Positions 53,261-61,994 of a stretch of DNA of 64,000 nt are shown here, piece by piece. Every line of letters begins with the position of its first letter. The stretch's first letter is position 1. Both the position numbers and the translations under genes were made by a program. Source of the DNA: Bacillus sp. FJAT-26390 (GTDB taxonomy: Bacteria; Bacillota; Bacilli; Paenibacillales; Paenibacillaceae); NCBI RefSeq assembly GCF_001682865.1, contig NZ_MAQX01000011.1, forward strand, positions 124,614 to 188,613. Reading direction: 5' to 3'. The notes beneath the pieces are model-generated. The model was given only the letters and a program-made list of their open reading frames with translations, did not search any database and had not been told where the DNA came from.

Positions 53261-54754
53261 TTATTCCGAAATCAGCTCAAGGACCGTAACGGACATCGGC
53301 GAGAGCTTCGCGCTAATGGTAGTGCCATCAACCTTAAAGGCTTGATAAGCGGTCGGCACCACGGCTTCAGGCTGCTCGAACGTATTGTGTGCATCCTTCG
53401 TTGTAGCGGTAAGCGCCGTTCCGCTTACTTTAAGACCTGCGCCTGCCAAGCCGCGAAGATCGATTTCAACGTCTGCGCCGGAATGATTGTCCAAATTGCA
53501 CAAGCTGATATGAATGCGGCCTTCCGCGTCTTTCGAAGCCGATACGGATACTTGAGGAATCAGCTGATCATTATGGGCGTAATCCTGACTGTCAATCGAC
53601 GTCGTAAGCAGCGTTGCGTCCTGATGCACCTTGTACATATCAAATACATGGTACGTCGGCGTCAAAATCATTTTCTCGCCCTCGGTCAAAATAACCGATT
53701 GCAGCACGTTGATCACCTGCGCGATGTTTGCCATTTGAACCCGGTCGCAATGGTCGTGGAAAATGTTCAGCGTAACGCCTGCCACAAGCGCATCACGAAT
53801 CGTGTTCTGCTGGTACAGGAAGCCTGGGTTCGTGCCCGGCTCTACATCGAACCAAGTTCCCCATTCGTCTACGATTAGGCCAATCCGCTTGCCCTTGTCA
53901 TACTTGTCCATAATCGTCGAATGACGCGTGATCAGCTCATCCATCCATAGCGCTTTCTTCAGCGTGGAGTACCACTCATCCTCGGAGAAGCCCGTCGCCG
54001 CGCCTTTTTGCGTCCAGAACTCGCCTGGAATCGTGTAATAATGCAGCGAAATCGAATCCATCATCCCATGCGCTTCACGCATCAGCACCTCCATCCAGCG
54101 ATAATCGTCAACGTTAGGTCCGCAGGCGATTTTGTGGATCTTGTTCTCGCCGTAGTTGCGCACGTAGGTTTGGTATCTTCGATAGAGGTCCGCGTAATAC
54201 TCGGGACGCATGTTGCCGCCGCAGCCCCAGTTCTCATTGCCGACGCCAAAATATTTGACGTTCCACGGCTTCTCCCTGCCATTCTCTTGGCGCAATTCCG
54301 CCATTGGCGATACGCCGTCAAACGTCATGTACTCCACCCATTCCGACATTTCCTGAACCGTGCCGCTTCCTACATTGCCTGAGATGTACGGCTCGCACTC
54401 CAGCATTTCGCACAGCATCAAAAACTCATGTGTGCCAAAATGGTTATTCTCAAGCACGCCGCCCCAGTGTGTGTTAATCATCCGCTTGCGTGATTCGCGC
54501 GGACCGATGCCGTCCTTCCAATGGTACTCATCGGCAAAGCAGCCGCCCGGCCAGCGCAGCACTGGAATTTTCAACTGCTTAAGCGCGGCTACAACGTCAT
54601 TGCGAATGCCGTTTGTATTCGGGATAGGAGAATCCTCGCCCACCCAAATGCCTTCATAAATACATCGGCCCAAATGCTCGGAAAAATGTCCATAAATATT
54701 GCGGTTAATCGTGCCTGCTGCCAAATCGGCGTTAATGGTTACGCGGTTTGCCAT
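53261..54754 (-). CDS. abfA: GH51 alpha-L-arabinofuranosidase
   Basis: 497 aa from ATG 54754 (GAGGGCGAATGAA). Very close in layout to Geobacillus AbfA: acid/base E174 in [11 protein letters not shown] and nucleophile E297 in [10 protein letters not shown], with the early [13 protein letters not shown] and the [16 protein letters not shown] opening. No signal peptide, so it acts in the cytoplasm on imported arabino-oligosaccharides and releases L-arabinose. An ATTAATGT...ACATTAAT inverted repeat lies upstream at 54811-54848. Confidence 0.94.
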   Translation of the reverse strand: MANRVTINADLAAGTINRNIYGHFSEHLGRCIYEGIWVGEDSPIPNTNGIRNDVVAALKQLKIPVLRWPGGCFADEYHWKDGIGPRESRKRMINTHWGGVLENNHFGTHEFLMLCEMLECEPYISGNVGSGTVQEMSEWVEYMTFDGVSPMAELRQENGREKPWNVKYFGVGNENWGCGGNMRPEYYADLYRRYQTYVRNYGENKIHKIACGPNVDDYRWMEVLMREAHGMMDSISLHYYTIPGEFWTQKGAATGFSEDEWYSTLKKALWMDELITRHSTIMDKYDKGKRIGLIVDEWGTWFDVEPGTNPGFLYQQNTIRDALVAGVTLNIFHDHCDRVQMANIAQVINVLQSVILTEGEKMILTPTYHVFDMYKVHQDATLLTTSIDSQDYAHNDQLIPQVSVSASKDAEGRIHISLCNLDNHSGADVEIDLRGLAGAGLKVSGTALTATTKDAHNTFEQPEAVVPTAYQAFKVDGTTISAKLSPMSVTVLELISE

Positions 54755-54810
54755 TTCATTCGCCCTCGCTTTTTGTATGATTAGAATAAATAACATATCC
54801 AATGGTTGAA

Positions 54811-54848
54811 TTAATGTATTTATTTATCCATAAACATAAACATTAATT
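54811..54848 (-). promoter_or_regulatory. abfA: Inverted repeat in the abfA upstream region
   Basis: Perfect 8-bp arms ATTAATGT and ACATTAAT around a 22-bp A/T-rich spacer, 57 bp upstream of the abfA start. This could be an operator or dimer site; the binding protein is unknown and it does not match the classic AraR box. Confidence 0.4.
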
Positions 54849-54895
54849 CTATACAAAGCATAATGGGAGCGGATACATTTTGCAACCCTTAAATA

Positions 54896-54936
54896 AAAAA
54901 AGAAAGCTGCCAGCCTCATCAGCTTGGTAGCTTTCC
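54896..54936 (-). terminator. Terminator of the esterase gene
   Basis: Minus-strand stem GAAAGCTACCAAGC...GCTGGCAGCTTTC with few mismatches, then seven U residues, 40 bp past the stop. Confidence 0.85.
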
Positions 54937-54973
54937 TCTCTCCCTCTATTAACTAGCATCGTAAGGCTGCTAT

Positions 54974-55753
54974 TTATTCATTCGTAATGGGCAGCCACCG
55001 CAAGAAGCGCTGGATATGCGTGTCCCAATAGCCCCACTCATGAGTGCCGGGACCTTCTTCATATGTCAGCGGATAATCCGCTTGCTTGCAAGCGTCGCGG
55101 AACGCCAGGTTATCGTCGTATAAAAAATCCTCCGTGCCGCAGCACTGGTAAAGCGCCGGCTTCGGAGACGAAGAAGGTGCAAGCTCGGTAACAAGGTGCA
55201 GCAAATCATTATCCGAGCCTTTAACCTCTTTGTCACCGTAAATAAGGTTGAATAACGGCTTCATATGAGCCGGATCTTTGATATGGTTGGCCATATCTAG
55301 CGCGCCGGACAAGCTGCCCGCAGCTGCGATTCGATCCGGATGCCTAAGCGCCCATTTAAACGCGCCATAACCGCCCATCGACAAGCCTGCAACATAATTG
55401 TCCTCGCGTGCGTCTGATAAAGGGAAAAACGATCTAGCGACAGCAGGAAGCTCTTCCGTTAGAAAAGTCCAATACTTATTGCCATACTCCATATCCGTAT
55501 AAAAGCTTTGATGAACATTCGGCATGACTACTGCGAGCCCGAGCTCAGCTACATAACGCTCGACAGACGTTCTTCTTGACCAGATCGTATCGTCGTCGGA
55601 CAGGCCGTGCAATAAATATAAGGTTTTGTGCAGCTTCTGGCTGCTGCGATTATTCATACCGATTTGCGAGGTTGTCTGCTGCGGCAAAATAACGGTCATT
55701 GACGTGCTTAAGCCCAGCGCTTCCGAAAAAAAGTTACAGGTAATATAAGCCAA
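54974..55753 (-). CDS. Cytosolic carbohydrate esterase (EstA/feruloyl-esterase-like alpha/beta hydrolase)
   Basis: 259 aa alpha/beta hydrolase of the putative esterase (CE1-like) family. Nucleophile Ser in [14 protein letters not shown] near residue 125, oxyanion [14 protein letters not shown] near 46, and catalytic His in [18 protein letters not shown] near the end. No signal peptide. Such enzymes remove acetyl or feruloyl groups from short plant oligosaccharides, or act on tributyrin in tests. It neighbours abfA and may be coregulated. Confidence 0.87.
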   Translation of the reverse strand: MAYITCNFFSEALGLSTSMTVILPQQTTSQIGMNNRSSQKLHKTLYLLHGLSDDDTIWSRRTSVERYVAELGLAVVMPNVHQSFYTDMEYGNKYWTFLTEELPAVARSFFPLSDAREDNYVAGLSMGGYGAFKWALRHPDRIAAAGSLSGALDMANHIKDPAHMKPLFNLIYGDKEVKGSDNDLLHLVTELAPSSSPKPALYQCCGTEDFLYDDNLAFRDACKQADYPLTYEEGPGTHEWGYWDTHIQRFLRWLPITNE

Positions 55754-56011
55754 TCGATATTCCTCCCAATTGATCTAGTGAAGCTAGACTACTTCGTCTA
55801 GCATTTTTGAACTGAACCTAATCATAAGTAATGTAGCATCAAAAAGAAGCGCTTGCAATGCTGGCTTGCAACAACGTCTATTCGATCCAGCCTATGCGTC
55901 ACAAGGTTAGTTAGTGAACTTTTTTTCAGTGCTTATATGATTGGAAATAGAGCGTTATAATAGAATCCGATTGAAGGTTTTTCCAACCTATATAGCGGAG
56001 GATGATTAAAA

Positions 56012-56992
56012 ATGAAATTGATGCCATTAGCTCGTCGCGGAATATCAGACAGTCGGCTTGCGCTAGGTTGCATGGGACTTGGCGGAAGCTGGGATCTTGC
56101 AGACCCGATTACATCTAGTCATATCTCTCAGGCGGAAGCTGCAGTTGAAGCTGCTTTATCAATCGGCATTACGATGTACGATCATGCAGATATCTATACA
56201 AGGGGCAAAGCCGAATCTGTATTCGGACAAGTGCTCAAGCAGCAGCCTAAGCTGCGCGAGCAGATTGTGATTCAATCCAAAGTGGGCATTCAATTGTCTG
56301 ACGGCGCACTGCCCGTACGCTTTAACTTTTCAAAAGAACATATTTTGCCTTCGGTAGACGGCATTTTGGAGCGGCTTGGCACGGAGTACTTGGATGTTCT
56401 GCTGCTTCACCGTCCAGATCCGCTCGTGGAACCGGATGAAATCGCTGAAGCCTTCACGAAGCTGAAGCTCTCAGGCAAGGTGCGCAACTTTGGCGTATCC
56501 AACATGAGCCCGGGCCAGATCCGTTTCTTGCAGCGTGAATTGCCCGATCCCCTTGTCGTGAATCAGCTGGAAATGAGCCTGCTGCGTCATGACTGGGTTG
56601 ACCACGGCGTTCACGTCAATCAAAAAGCCGGACTGAACGACAGCTTCCCTGAAGGGCTAATGGAATTCATGCAAATGGAAAACATTCAAATTCAAGCATG
56701 GGGCCCGCTTGCGCAAGGGAGATTTTCCGGCAAGGTATCGGAGAATGCGAACGAGGCAGAATTGCAAACAGCCGCTCTCGTTAAGCAGCTGGCTGAGGAG
56801 AACGATACAACGCCTGAATCCATAGTGCTTGGCTGGCTAATGAAGCATCCTGCCCGCATACAGCCTGTCATCGGCACGGTAAATCCAGAGCGCATATTGG
56901 CTTGTAAAGACGCTGTAAAACAAGCAGAATTGATGACTCGGGAGCAATGGTATACCCTTCTTGTGAGCGCTAGAGGCGTAAATATGCCTTAA
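56012..56992 (+). CDS. Aldo/keto reductase (YdhF-like)
   Basis: 326 aa AKR with the Asp/Tyr/Lys/His set in TMYDHADIYTRGKAE, IQSKVGIQ and LLLHRPDPLVEP, and the C-terminal IGTVNPERILACKDA cofactor motif. It resembles the YdhF-type oxidoreductase group. Strong ribosome site (GCGGAGGATGATTAAAA). It is single and divergent from the esterase; substrate unknown. Confidence 0.88.
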   Translation: MKLMPLARRGISDSRLALGCMGLGGSWDLADPITSSHISQAEAAVEAALSIGITMYDHADIYTRGKAESVFGQVLKQQPKLREQIVIQSKVGIQLSDGALPVRFNFSKEHILPSVDGILERLGTEYLDVLLLHRPDPLVEPDEIAEAFTKLKLSGKVRNFGVSNMSPGQIRFLQRELPDPLVVNQLEMSLLRHDWVDHGVHVNQKAGLNDSFPEGLMEFMQMENIQIQAWGPLAQGRFSGKVSENANEAELQTAALVKQLAEENDTTPESIVLGWLMKHPARIQPVIGTVNPERILACKDAVKQAELMTREQWYTLLVSARGVNMP

Positions 56993-57159
56993 GGCGCATT
57001 ATTTGCTGTTTTTCATTAATAATTTTTCATTTTTTTCTCATAATTGCTCATAATCCCGATAATAGCTGTCTTTTCGCTCTCATGAGCGAAAATTGCCGTT
57101 TTGTAAATGTGTTATAGTCATTACACATAATACGAAACGCGGAGGGACATCCTGACAGC

Positions 57160-57645
57160 ATGAGAAAATCAAACCTAATGAAATCAATTGCAAAAGCAGG
57201 CATATGCAGCGCGATCGTCATGTCAGCTATCACACTCGGATCATTTGCACAGAAAGCGCATGCAGCAACACCTGAAACGATCGATCTTATTTCCACAGGC
57301 AAAGAATACATTGGCACTCCATATAGATTTGGTGCACCCGCTGGCGTTACATACGCTTTTGACTGTTCTTCGTTCACGCAATTCTTGTTTAAAGGGCTGG
57401 ATGTTTCTCTTCCACGGACTTCTACTGCTCAAGCAACAATTGGCGAGAAGGTTCCCAAGGACTCCCTGAGCATGGGCGATCTTGTTTTCTTCAAAACAAA
57501 CGGCAAGTCTATTAGCCATGTAGCTATTTACGCTGGCAACAACAAAATCATTCACAGTTCTTCGAGCCAAGGCGTTACCGTATCAAATCTGAATACAAGC
57601 TACTGGTCAAAAACCTACGTAACGGCTAGACGCGTAGTCAATTAG
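57160..57645 (+). CDS. Secreted NlpC/P60 peptidoglycan endopeptidase
   Basis: 161 aa with a signal peptide (about 1-35, ending QKAHAA) and a single NlpC/P60 domain: catalytic Cys in YAFDCSSFTQF near residue 68, His in SHVAIYAGNNKIIHSS near 120, and the third polar residue just after. It cuts peptide stems in the cell wall. There is no wall-binding domain. The GGAGG ribosome site lies 14 bases upstream of the ATG, longer than usual. Confidence 0.9.
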   Translation: MRKSNLMKSIAKAGICSAIVMSAITLGSFAQKAHAATPETIDLISTGKEYIGTPYRFGAPAGVTYAFDCSSFTQFLFKGLDVSLPRTSTAQATIGEKVPKDSLSMGDLVFFKTNGKSISHVAIYAGNNKIIHSSSSQGVTVSNLNTSYWSKTYVTARRVVN

Positions 57646-57655
57646 AATTATGGAT

Positions 57656-57696
57656 GGAGCTGCGATCGCTGAATGCGATTTGCAGCTCTTTTTTTG
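57656..57696 (+). terminator. Terminator of the NlpC/P60 gene
   Basis: Stem GAGCTGC-ATCGC...GCGAT-GCAGCTC followed by eight T residues. Confidence 0.88.
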
Positions 57697-58200
57697 TTTT
57701 TGTTTAAGGCAATTGAGCGGCGTTGTTTCTACAACCTATTTAAACATTTAAACGAAATATGAAACATTCATTGCTTTACGATCTTTGCCCATATGAAATG
57801 CGATCTTTCAGAGCAGGTGTAAAATCGATAACGCTAATGGACGATATACATGTACTCGCGCAGCATGGTTTCATATGTCTAGTTTCCTGCTTTATTTCCG
57901 CGGATAGCCGCTTCTGGTGCGATCGCGTTCCATTTTTCCACAATAAAGCAGCCTCTCCCCTTCCGATTTAAACGAATGTTTTGAATGGCTTTCGCAATAA
58001 AAAACAAAAACTTTTGCCATGCACCTCGCCTTCCACGCAAGCATTTAAAAGAGCGCTTACATTTGTTAATTTATTAATTGATTACTAATAATATTAACGA
58101 TTATATTGTAACGATTTCGCCCGCTTATCGTCAATAACAAATTTATCGTTTATGACGGGCTTCTCTTAGCCGTATTTGTATAATTAGAAGCGATCAGCAA
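57697..58200. other. A/T-rich intergenic region without recognisable gene
   Basis: About 500 bp. A 70-codon open frame at 57759-57971 has no ribosome site and no recognisable protein features. 58070-58130 is very A/T-rich. No repeat, tRNA or strong promoter is visible. Confidence 0.5.
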
Positions 58201-58201
58201 C

Positions 58202-58241
58202 AAAAAAGATGCCAACGACATTTGCCGTCAGCATCTTTTTC
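58202..58241 (-). terminator. Terminator of the ligase-like gene
   Basis: Minus-strand stem AAAGATGC...GCATCTTT with an inner ACG/CGT pair, followed by UUUUUUG, about 35 bp past the stop. Confidence 0.85.
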
Positions 58242-58277
58242 CAAACTTTAATAAACGTATATTAATTAACATTTACA

Positions 58278-58931
58278 TTAACAACATTTCTGTTCAGCGT
58301 TACTTACTTCGTTGCGCATCTCCGTCATAGGCAGCACGCCATATTCATCATTTTTCACTTTTAACCAGTTGTCCCCGCGCCCTTCGGCATAAGTACTGTC
58401 CTTTCGCTTGCATGCGACGCCCTCAAGATCGGAACGTTTGACTAGATCGAACAAAGCCATCCCTTCCCGCTCTACGAACAGCATCTTCTTATAATAAAGG
58501 TTATCCTCCAAAATAGCATCCAGCAGCCTCTTGCGCTCAAGCAGCGGCGTTTCCCGCAGATCAACTCCATTATAATAGAGAATATCAAACACAAAAAACT
58601 TCACAGGGTTTATCCGCTTGGCATCTCGTATGCTCGGTTCCTTCTTCAGCCGGAATCTCTTCTGAAGCGTATCGAACTCAATCGCTCCAGTATGAGGATT
58701 TACATAGGCAACCTCACCGTCGAGGACAACGTCGGCAGGCTCTCTCAAAGGAACGTTATGTAGCTCGGGATACTGCTGCGTAACTTCATTAAAGTGCCTT
58801 GTATATAATTTCGTTTTGCTCGACATGAAAGAAAGCTGCAGCCGATGGCCGTCAATGATCGGTTCGAAAATATAATTTTCATCATCAAAAGGCTTCTCAT
58901 ATCTCGTCATGAGCATTGGCTTCATAAACAT
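58278..58931 (-). CDS. ATP-dependent DNA ligase-like protein lacking the motif I lysine
   Basis: 217 aa, just the nucleotidyltransferase domain without an OB fold. The family motifs III (VVLDGEVAYV), IIIa (KFFVFDILYYNG), IV (EGVACKRKDSTY) and V (NWLKVKN) are present. Motif I, normally KxDG with the AMP-accepting Lys, reads EPIIDGHRLQL (about residues 23-33), so the lysine is replaced by Ile (codon ATC, two changes from AAG). It could not form the usual ligase-AMP intermediate. It may be a nucleotide-binding pseudoenzyme, a partner for another ligase or end-joining factor, or a decaying gene, although the rest is intact. Strong ribosome site (GGAGGCGGCATT). Confidence 0.82.
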   Translation of the reverse strand: MFMKPMLMTRYEKPFDDENYIFEPIIDGHRLQLSFMSSKTKLYTRHFNEVTQQYPELHNVPLREPADVVLDGEVAYVNPHTGAIEFDTLQKRFRLKKEPSIRDAKRINPVKFFVFDILYYNGVDLRETPLLERKRLLDAILEDNLYYKKMLFVEREGMALFDLVKRSDLEGVACKRKDSTYAEGRGDNWLKVKNDEYGVLPMTEMRNEVSNAEQKCC

Positions 58932-59008
58932 AATGCCGCCTCCTTCCGTGTATCCATTTTAGCACGGACTCATTCTGAAAAACGGCGGTAAATTTAGGTG
59001 CAATTAGC

Positions 59009-59038
59009 GAATAATCTCTGCCAACGCTCCGCATAATA
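59009..59038 (+). promoter_or_regulatory. Sigma-G-type promoter of the SASP gene
   Basis: GAATA (59009-59013), an 18-bp spacer, then CATAATA (59032-59038). This fits the Bacillus sigma-G pattern GHATR-N18-CATNHTA at every defined position and lies 25 bp ahead of the SASP start. Confidence 0.8.
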
Positions 59039-59063
59039 GGGTTAAGAAGGAGGCTGAGAAAAG

Positions 59064-59273
59064 ATGGCAAACCGCACAAATCAACTTCTTGTCCCCCAAG
59101 CACGCGCAGCGCTGGAGCAACTCAAGTTCGAAGTCGCTCAAGAGCTTGGCATTCAACTTCCGCAAGATGGCTATTACGGCAATATGACTACACGCGATAT
59201 GGGCTCCATCGGCGGATCAATTACACGCCGACTCGTTCAAATGGCTGAGCAGCAGCTCTCAGGTCGTCGTTAA
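59064..59273 (+). CDS. Alpha/beta-type small acid-soluble spore protein (SASP)
   Basis: 69 aa with the family core LLVPQARAALEQLKFEVAQE (protease-cut E-x-A region modified in parallel to the family) and the second motif GNMTTRDMGSIGGSITRRLV. It coats and protects spore DNA in the forespore. AAGAAGGAGGCTGAGAAAAG precedes the ATG, and a sigma-G-like promoter is present. It is divergent from the ligase-like gene. Confidence 0.95.
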   Translation: MANRTNQLLVPQARAALEQLKFEVAQELGIQLPQDGYYGNMTTRDMGSIGGSITRRLVQMAEQQLSGRR

Positions 59274-59283
59274 CTTTCACATA

Positions 59284-59328
59284 AATAAGCGCCGAGAACG
59301 CCTAAAGGCTGAATCGGCGCTTATTTGT
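59284..59328 (+). terminator. Terminator of the SASP gene
   Basis: 12-bp stem AATAAGCGCCGA/TCGGCGCTTATT with a T-rich tail. Confidence 0.85.
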
Positions 59329-59483
59329 TTGCATACTGCTGTAATTTTGCAAAATAAATGCGTTAGTCCTCAACGGGGAACTTCCCTTATGCAGCAAAAG
59401 TCGGTAAAATGAGATAGAGTTGTCCGTTTTGCCGTTACATACTGTAAACAAACGAATTCCATAAAAGAAAGGAATATTCCAAT

Positions 59484-60674
59484 ATGATTATTCAACCGAA
59501 AACGAGAGGTTTTATTTGTACGACTGCACATCCGGAGGGCTGCGCGCAGCAAGTGCAGCGCCAGATCGATTACGTTAAAGCACAACCAGCTATCGAAGGC
59601 CCTCGCAACGTGCTTGTTATCGGTGCTTCGACGGGCTACGGCCTTGCTTCCCGCATCGTATCCTCATTTGCAGCTGGCGCTAACACGATTGGCGTTTACT
59701 TCGATAAAGCTGCCGAAGGAGCGCGCACGGCATCGGCGGGCTGGTACAATTCAGCTGCATTCGAAGAGGCTGCTTCCGCTGCTGGACGTAAATCCTACAG
59801 CATCGTAGGTGATGCGTTCTCCGACGAAATTAAAGCAAAAACGATCGACCTCATTCTCACCGAGCTTGGACAAATCGATTTGGTCGTTTACAGCGTCGCT
59901 TCTCCGCGCCGCACACATCCTAAGACTGGCGAAACTTTCGCTTCCGTTATTAAGCCGCTTGGCGGCACGTACACGAACAAAACCGTTAACTTCCACAGCG
60001 GCGAGGTATCACAAGCAACCATCGAGCCGGCAACAGAGGACGAGCTTCGCCAGACGATCGCGGTCATGGGCGGCGAGGACTGGCAAATGTGGATTGACGA
60101 GCTGCAGCAAGCAGGTGCGCTGGCTGAAGGCGCAACTACCGTTGCTTATTCGTATATCGGTCCAGAAATTACGCATGCGGTATATCGCGAAGGTACGATC
60201 GGCGCAGCGAAAAACGATCTTGAAGCTACTGCTCAGCGTCTTAACGCGCAGCTCAGCTCAAATGGCGGCCGCGCTTTCGTATCCGTCAACAAAGCTTTGG
60301 TTACGCAATCGAGCTCGGCAATTCCAGTCGTACCGCTTTACATTTCCGCTCTTTATAAAGTCATGAAGGAAAAAGGCATTCACGAGGGCTGCATCGAGCA
60401 AATGTATCGCTTGTTCTCCGAGCGCCTATACGGCAAGGGCGAAACGCTCGTTGACGAGAAAGGGCTTATCCGCGTTGACGATTGGGAGATGAGACCTGAA
60501 ATTCAAGCTGAGGTTGCAGAAGTATGGGCTAAGCTCTCTACGGAAAATGTATATGACCTATCCGATCTTGAAGGCTATCGTCGCGAGTTTTTCCAGCTGT
60601 TCGGCTTTGAAACAGACGGCATTAATTATGAAGCGGACGTGAATCCGGAAGTTAACATTACTAACCTCAAATAA
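59484..60674 (+). CDS. fabV: FabV trans-2-enoyl-CoA/ACP reductase
   Basis: 396 aa, matching FabV. Motifs: the opening IIQPKTRGFICTTAHPEGC, the nucleotide-binding VLVIGASTGYGLASRI near residue 43, SVASPRRTHPKTGE near 138 and the catalytic Tyr-x8-Lys in AVYREGTIGAAK near 235. FabV reduces the enoyl intermediate of fatty-acid or short-chain synthesis with NADH and resists triclosan. It is alone between terminators. A long leader (59330-59480) precedes it. Confidence 0.94.
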   Translation: MIIQPKTRGFICTTAHPEGCAQQVQRQIDYVKAQPAIEGPRNVLVIGASTGYGLASRIVSSFAAGANTIGVYFDKAAEGARTASAGWYNSAAFEEAASAAGRKSYSIVGDAFSDEIKAKTIDLILTELGQIDLVVYSVASPRRTHPKTGETFASVIKPLGGTYTNKTVNFHSGEVSQATIEPATEDELRQTIAVMGGEDWQMWIDELQQAGALAEGATTVAYSYIGPEITHAVYREGTIGAAKNDLEATAQRLNAQLSSNGGRAFVSVNKALVTQSSSAIPVVPLYISALYKVMKEKGIHEGCIEQMYRLFSERLYGKGETLVDEKGLIRVDDWEMRPEIQAEVAEVWAKLSTENVYDLSDLEGYRREFFQLFGFETDGINYEADVNPEVNITNLK

Positions 60675-60685
60675 ATAAATCCAAT

Positions 60686-60728
60686 AAAAGCCGCCTCGAG
60701 CATTCATTTGCTCGAAGTGGCTTTTTTT
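60686..60728 (+). terminator. Terminator of fabV
   Basis: Stem AAAAGCC-CC-TCGAGC...GCTCGA-GTGGCTTTT with a seven-T tail. Confidence 0.88.
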
Positions 60729-60752
60729 CTTGTCTCGTCCTGGCTCCAGCAA

Positions 60753-60785
60753 CAAAAAAAAAGCCCTTAACCGAAGTTAAGGGCT
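60753..60785 (-). terminator. Terminator of the cold-shock gene
   Basis: Perfect 10-bp stem AGCCCTTAAC/GTTAAGGGCT, 4-nt loop, then nine U residues on the minus strand. Confidence 0.92.
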
Positions 60786-60799
60786 CTTTGTTTAAAATA

Positions 60800-61000
60800 C
60801 TACAGTTTTACAACGTTTTCTGCTTGTGGTCCACGGTTGCCTTGAGTTACGTTGAACTCAACGCGTTGACCTTCGTCAAGGGATTTGAAGCCTTCGCCTT
60901 GAATTGCGGAGAAATGTACGAATACATCGTTGCCGCCTTCTACTTCGATAAAGCCAAAACCTTTCTCTGCGTTAAACCATTTCACTGTACCTTGTTCCAT
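60800..61000 (-). CDS. Cold-shock protein (CspA/CspB family)
   Basis: 66 aa with RNP1 (KGFGFIEV) and RNP2 (DVFVHFSAI) and the usual opening [13 protein letters not shown]. It binds single-stranded RNA and acts as an RNA chaperone. TTGGAGGTCATTTAAA precedes the ATG. The A/T-rich region 61001-61180 probably holds the long regulatory leader typical of csp genes. Confidence 0.96.
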   Translation of the reverse strand: MEQGTVKWFNAEKGFGFIEVEGGNDVFVHFSAIQGEGFKSLDEGQRVEFNVTQGNRGPQAENVVKL

Positions 61001-61290
61001 TTTAAATGACCTCCAATAAGTTTTTTAACATGTTTTTTCCAGAAAAACTAAAAATCACACATTGAAAAAGATATCATCATACAAATGACAACCTTTTCAA
61101 TATGTGAATTCAAGGTTAAATTTGTTGTTTGTATTGATAATATAACATAGGCATTTACAATACGCAAGTCTTATTTCAAAATAGTCGAAAATTTAACCCC
61201 TCCCGCTCCAGAACGGCATAAAAGCCGTCATTATTGGCAAACATATAGTCTGATGCACTTAATTTAATCCGATATGGAGGTGTCCATACA

Positions 61291-61929
61291 ATGAAGAGGT
61301 ATATCGTAATCGCTGCCTTATTAATCGTCACAGGCTGTTCAGCCAATCATAACGTGACCAACAAACAGTCTGCCGTTTCTCATTCGGAAATTAAGACAAA
61401 GACGATCCAATCGGTGCCGAAGGTAACGCAAGCTTCTTCCATTACCACCCCTCAAACAGGCAAGTCCGCAATGCCGATGAAAAAAAATCAACATAACGTT
61501 CCAAAATGGATCACGAACAAACAAGATCCGATTGACTACGCGCCGGAGCAGCCTTCAACCTCACTGGAATTTGACCAGCAAGTGCTGCAAATCGTCAATT
61601 CCGAACGTGCCAAAGCAGGTTTAGGCTCCCTTAGCATGAACAGCGATTTATCTAAAATGGCGAAGGTCAAAGCTCAGGATATGATTAACAACCAATACTT
61701 TGACCATAATTCCCCCACCTATGGATCACCGTTTGATATGATGAAAAAGTTTCAAATTACGTACAGCGCTGCTGGCGAAAACATTGCCAAAGGCCAGCCG
61801 ACTCCCGAGCAGGTTATGAACGATTGGATGAATAGCGAAGGCCACCGGGCGAATATTTTAAGCGGCAGCTTTTCAAAGATCGGAATTGCTTACTTCAAGG
61901 GCGCATGGGTTCAAGAGTTTACCGGATAA
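61291..61929 (+). CDS. CAP/SCP-domain lipoprotein (YkwD-like)
   Basis: 212 aa. Signal peptide with lipobox LIVTGC (Cys about residue 16), a Ser/Thr/Lys linker, then a CAP domain (about 85-212): FDQQVLQIVNSERAKAGLGS, the family His region YFDHNSPTYGSPFDMM, GENIAKGQPTPEQVMNDWMN and SEGHRANILSGSFSKIGIA. The function of bacterial CAP proteins is poorly known; many occur on spore or cell surfaces. ATGGAGGTGTCCATACA precedes the ATG. Confidence 0.9.
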   Translation: MKRYIVIAALLIVTGCSANHNVTNKQSAVSHSEIKTKTIQSVPKVTQASSITTPQTGKSAMPMKKNQHNVPKWITNKQDPIDYAPEQPSTSLEFDQQVLQIVNSERAKAGLGSLSMNSDLSKMAKVKAQDMINNQYFDHNSPTYGSPFDMMKKFQITYSAAGENIAKGQPTPEQVMNDWMNSEGHRANILSGSFSKIGIAYFKGAWVQEFTG

Positions 61930-61952
61930 ACTTATTACAAGACAGCGATATT

Positions 61953-61993
61953 AAAAAACAGCCATTCTGGAGGTCCGGAATGGCTGTTTTTTT
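61953..61993. terminator. Bidirectional terminator between CAP gene and hisC
   Basis: Stem AAAACAGCCATTC-GGA...TCC-GAATGGCTGTTTT with T runs on both strands. Confidence 0.9.
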
Positions 61994-61994
61994 G

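Noticed and set aside
57759-57971. 70-codon open frame on plus
   Set aside because: No ribosome site or promoter, and no recognisable protein pattern; it sits in an A/T-rich gap.
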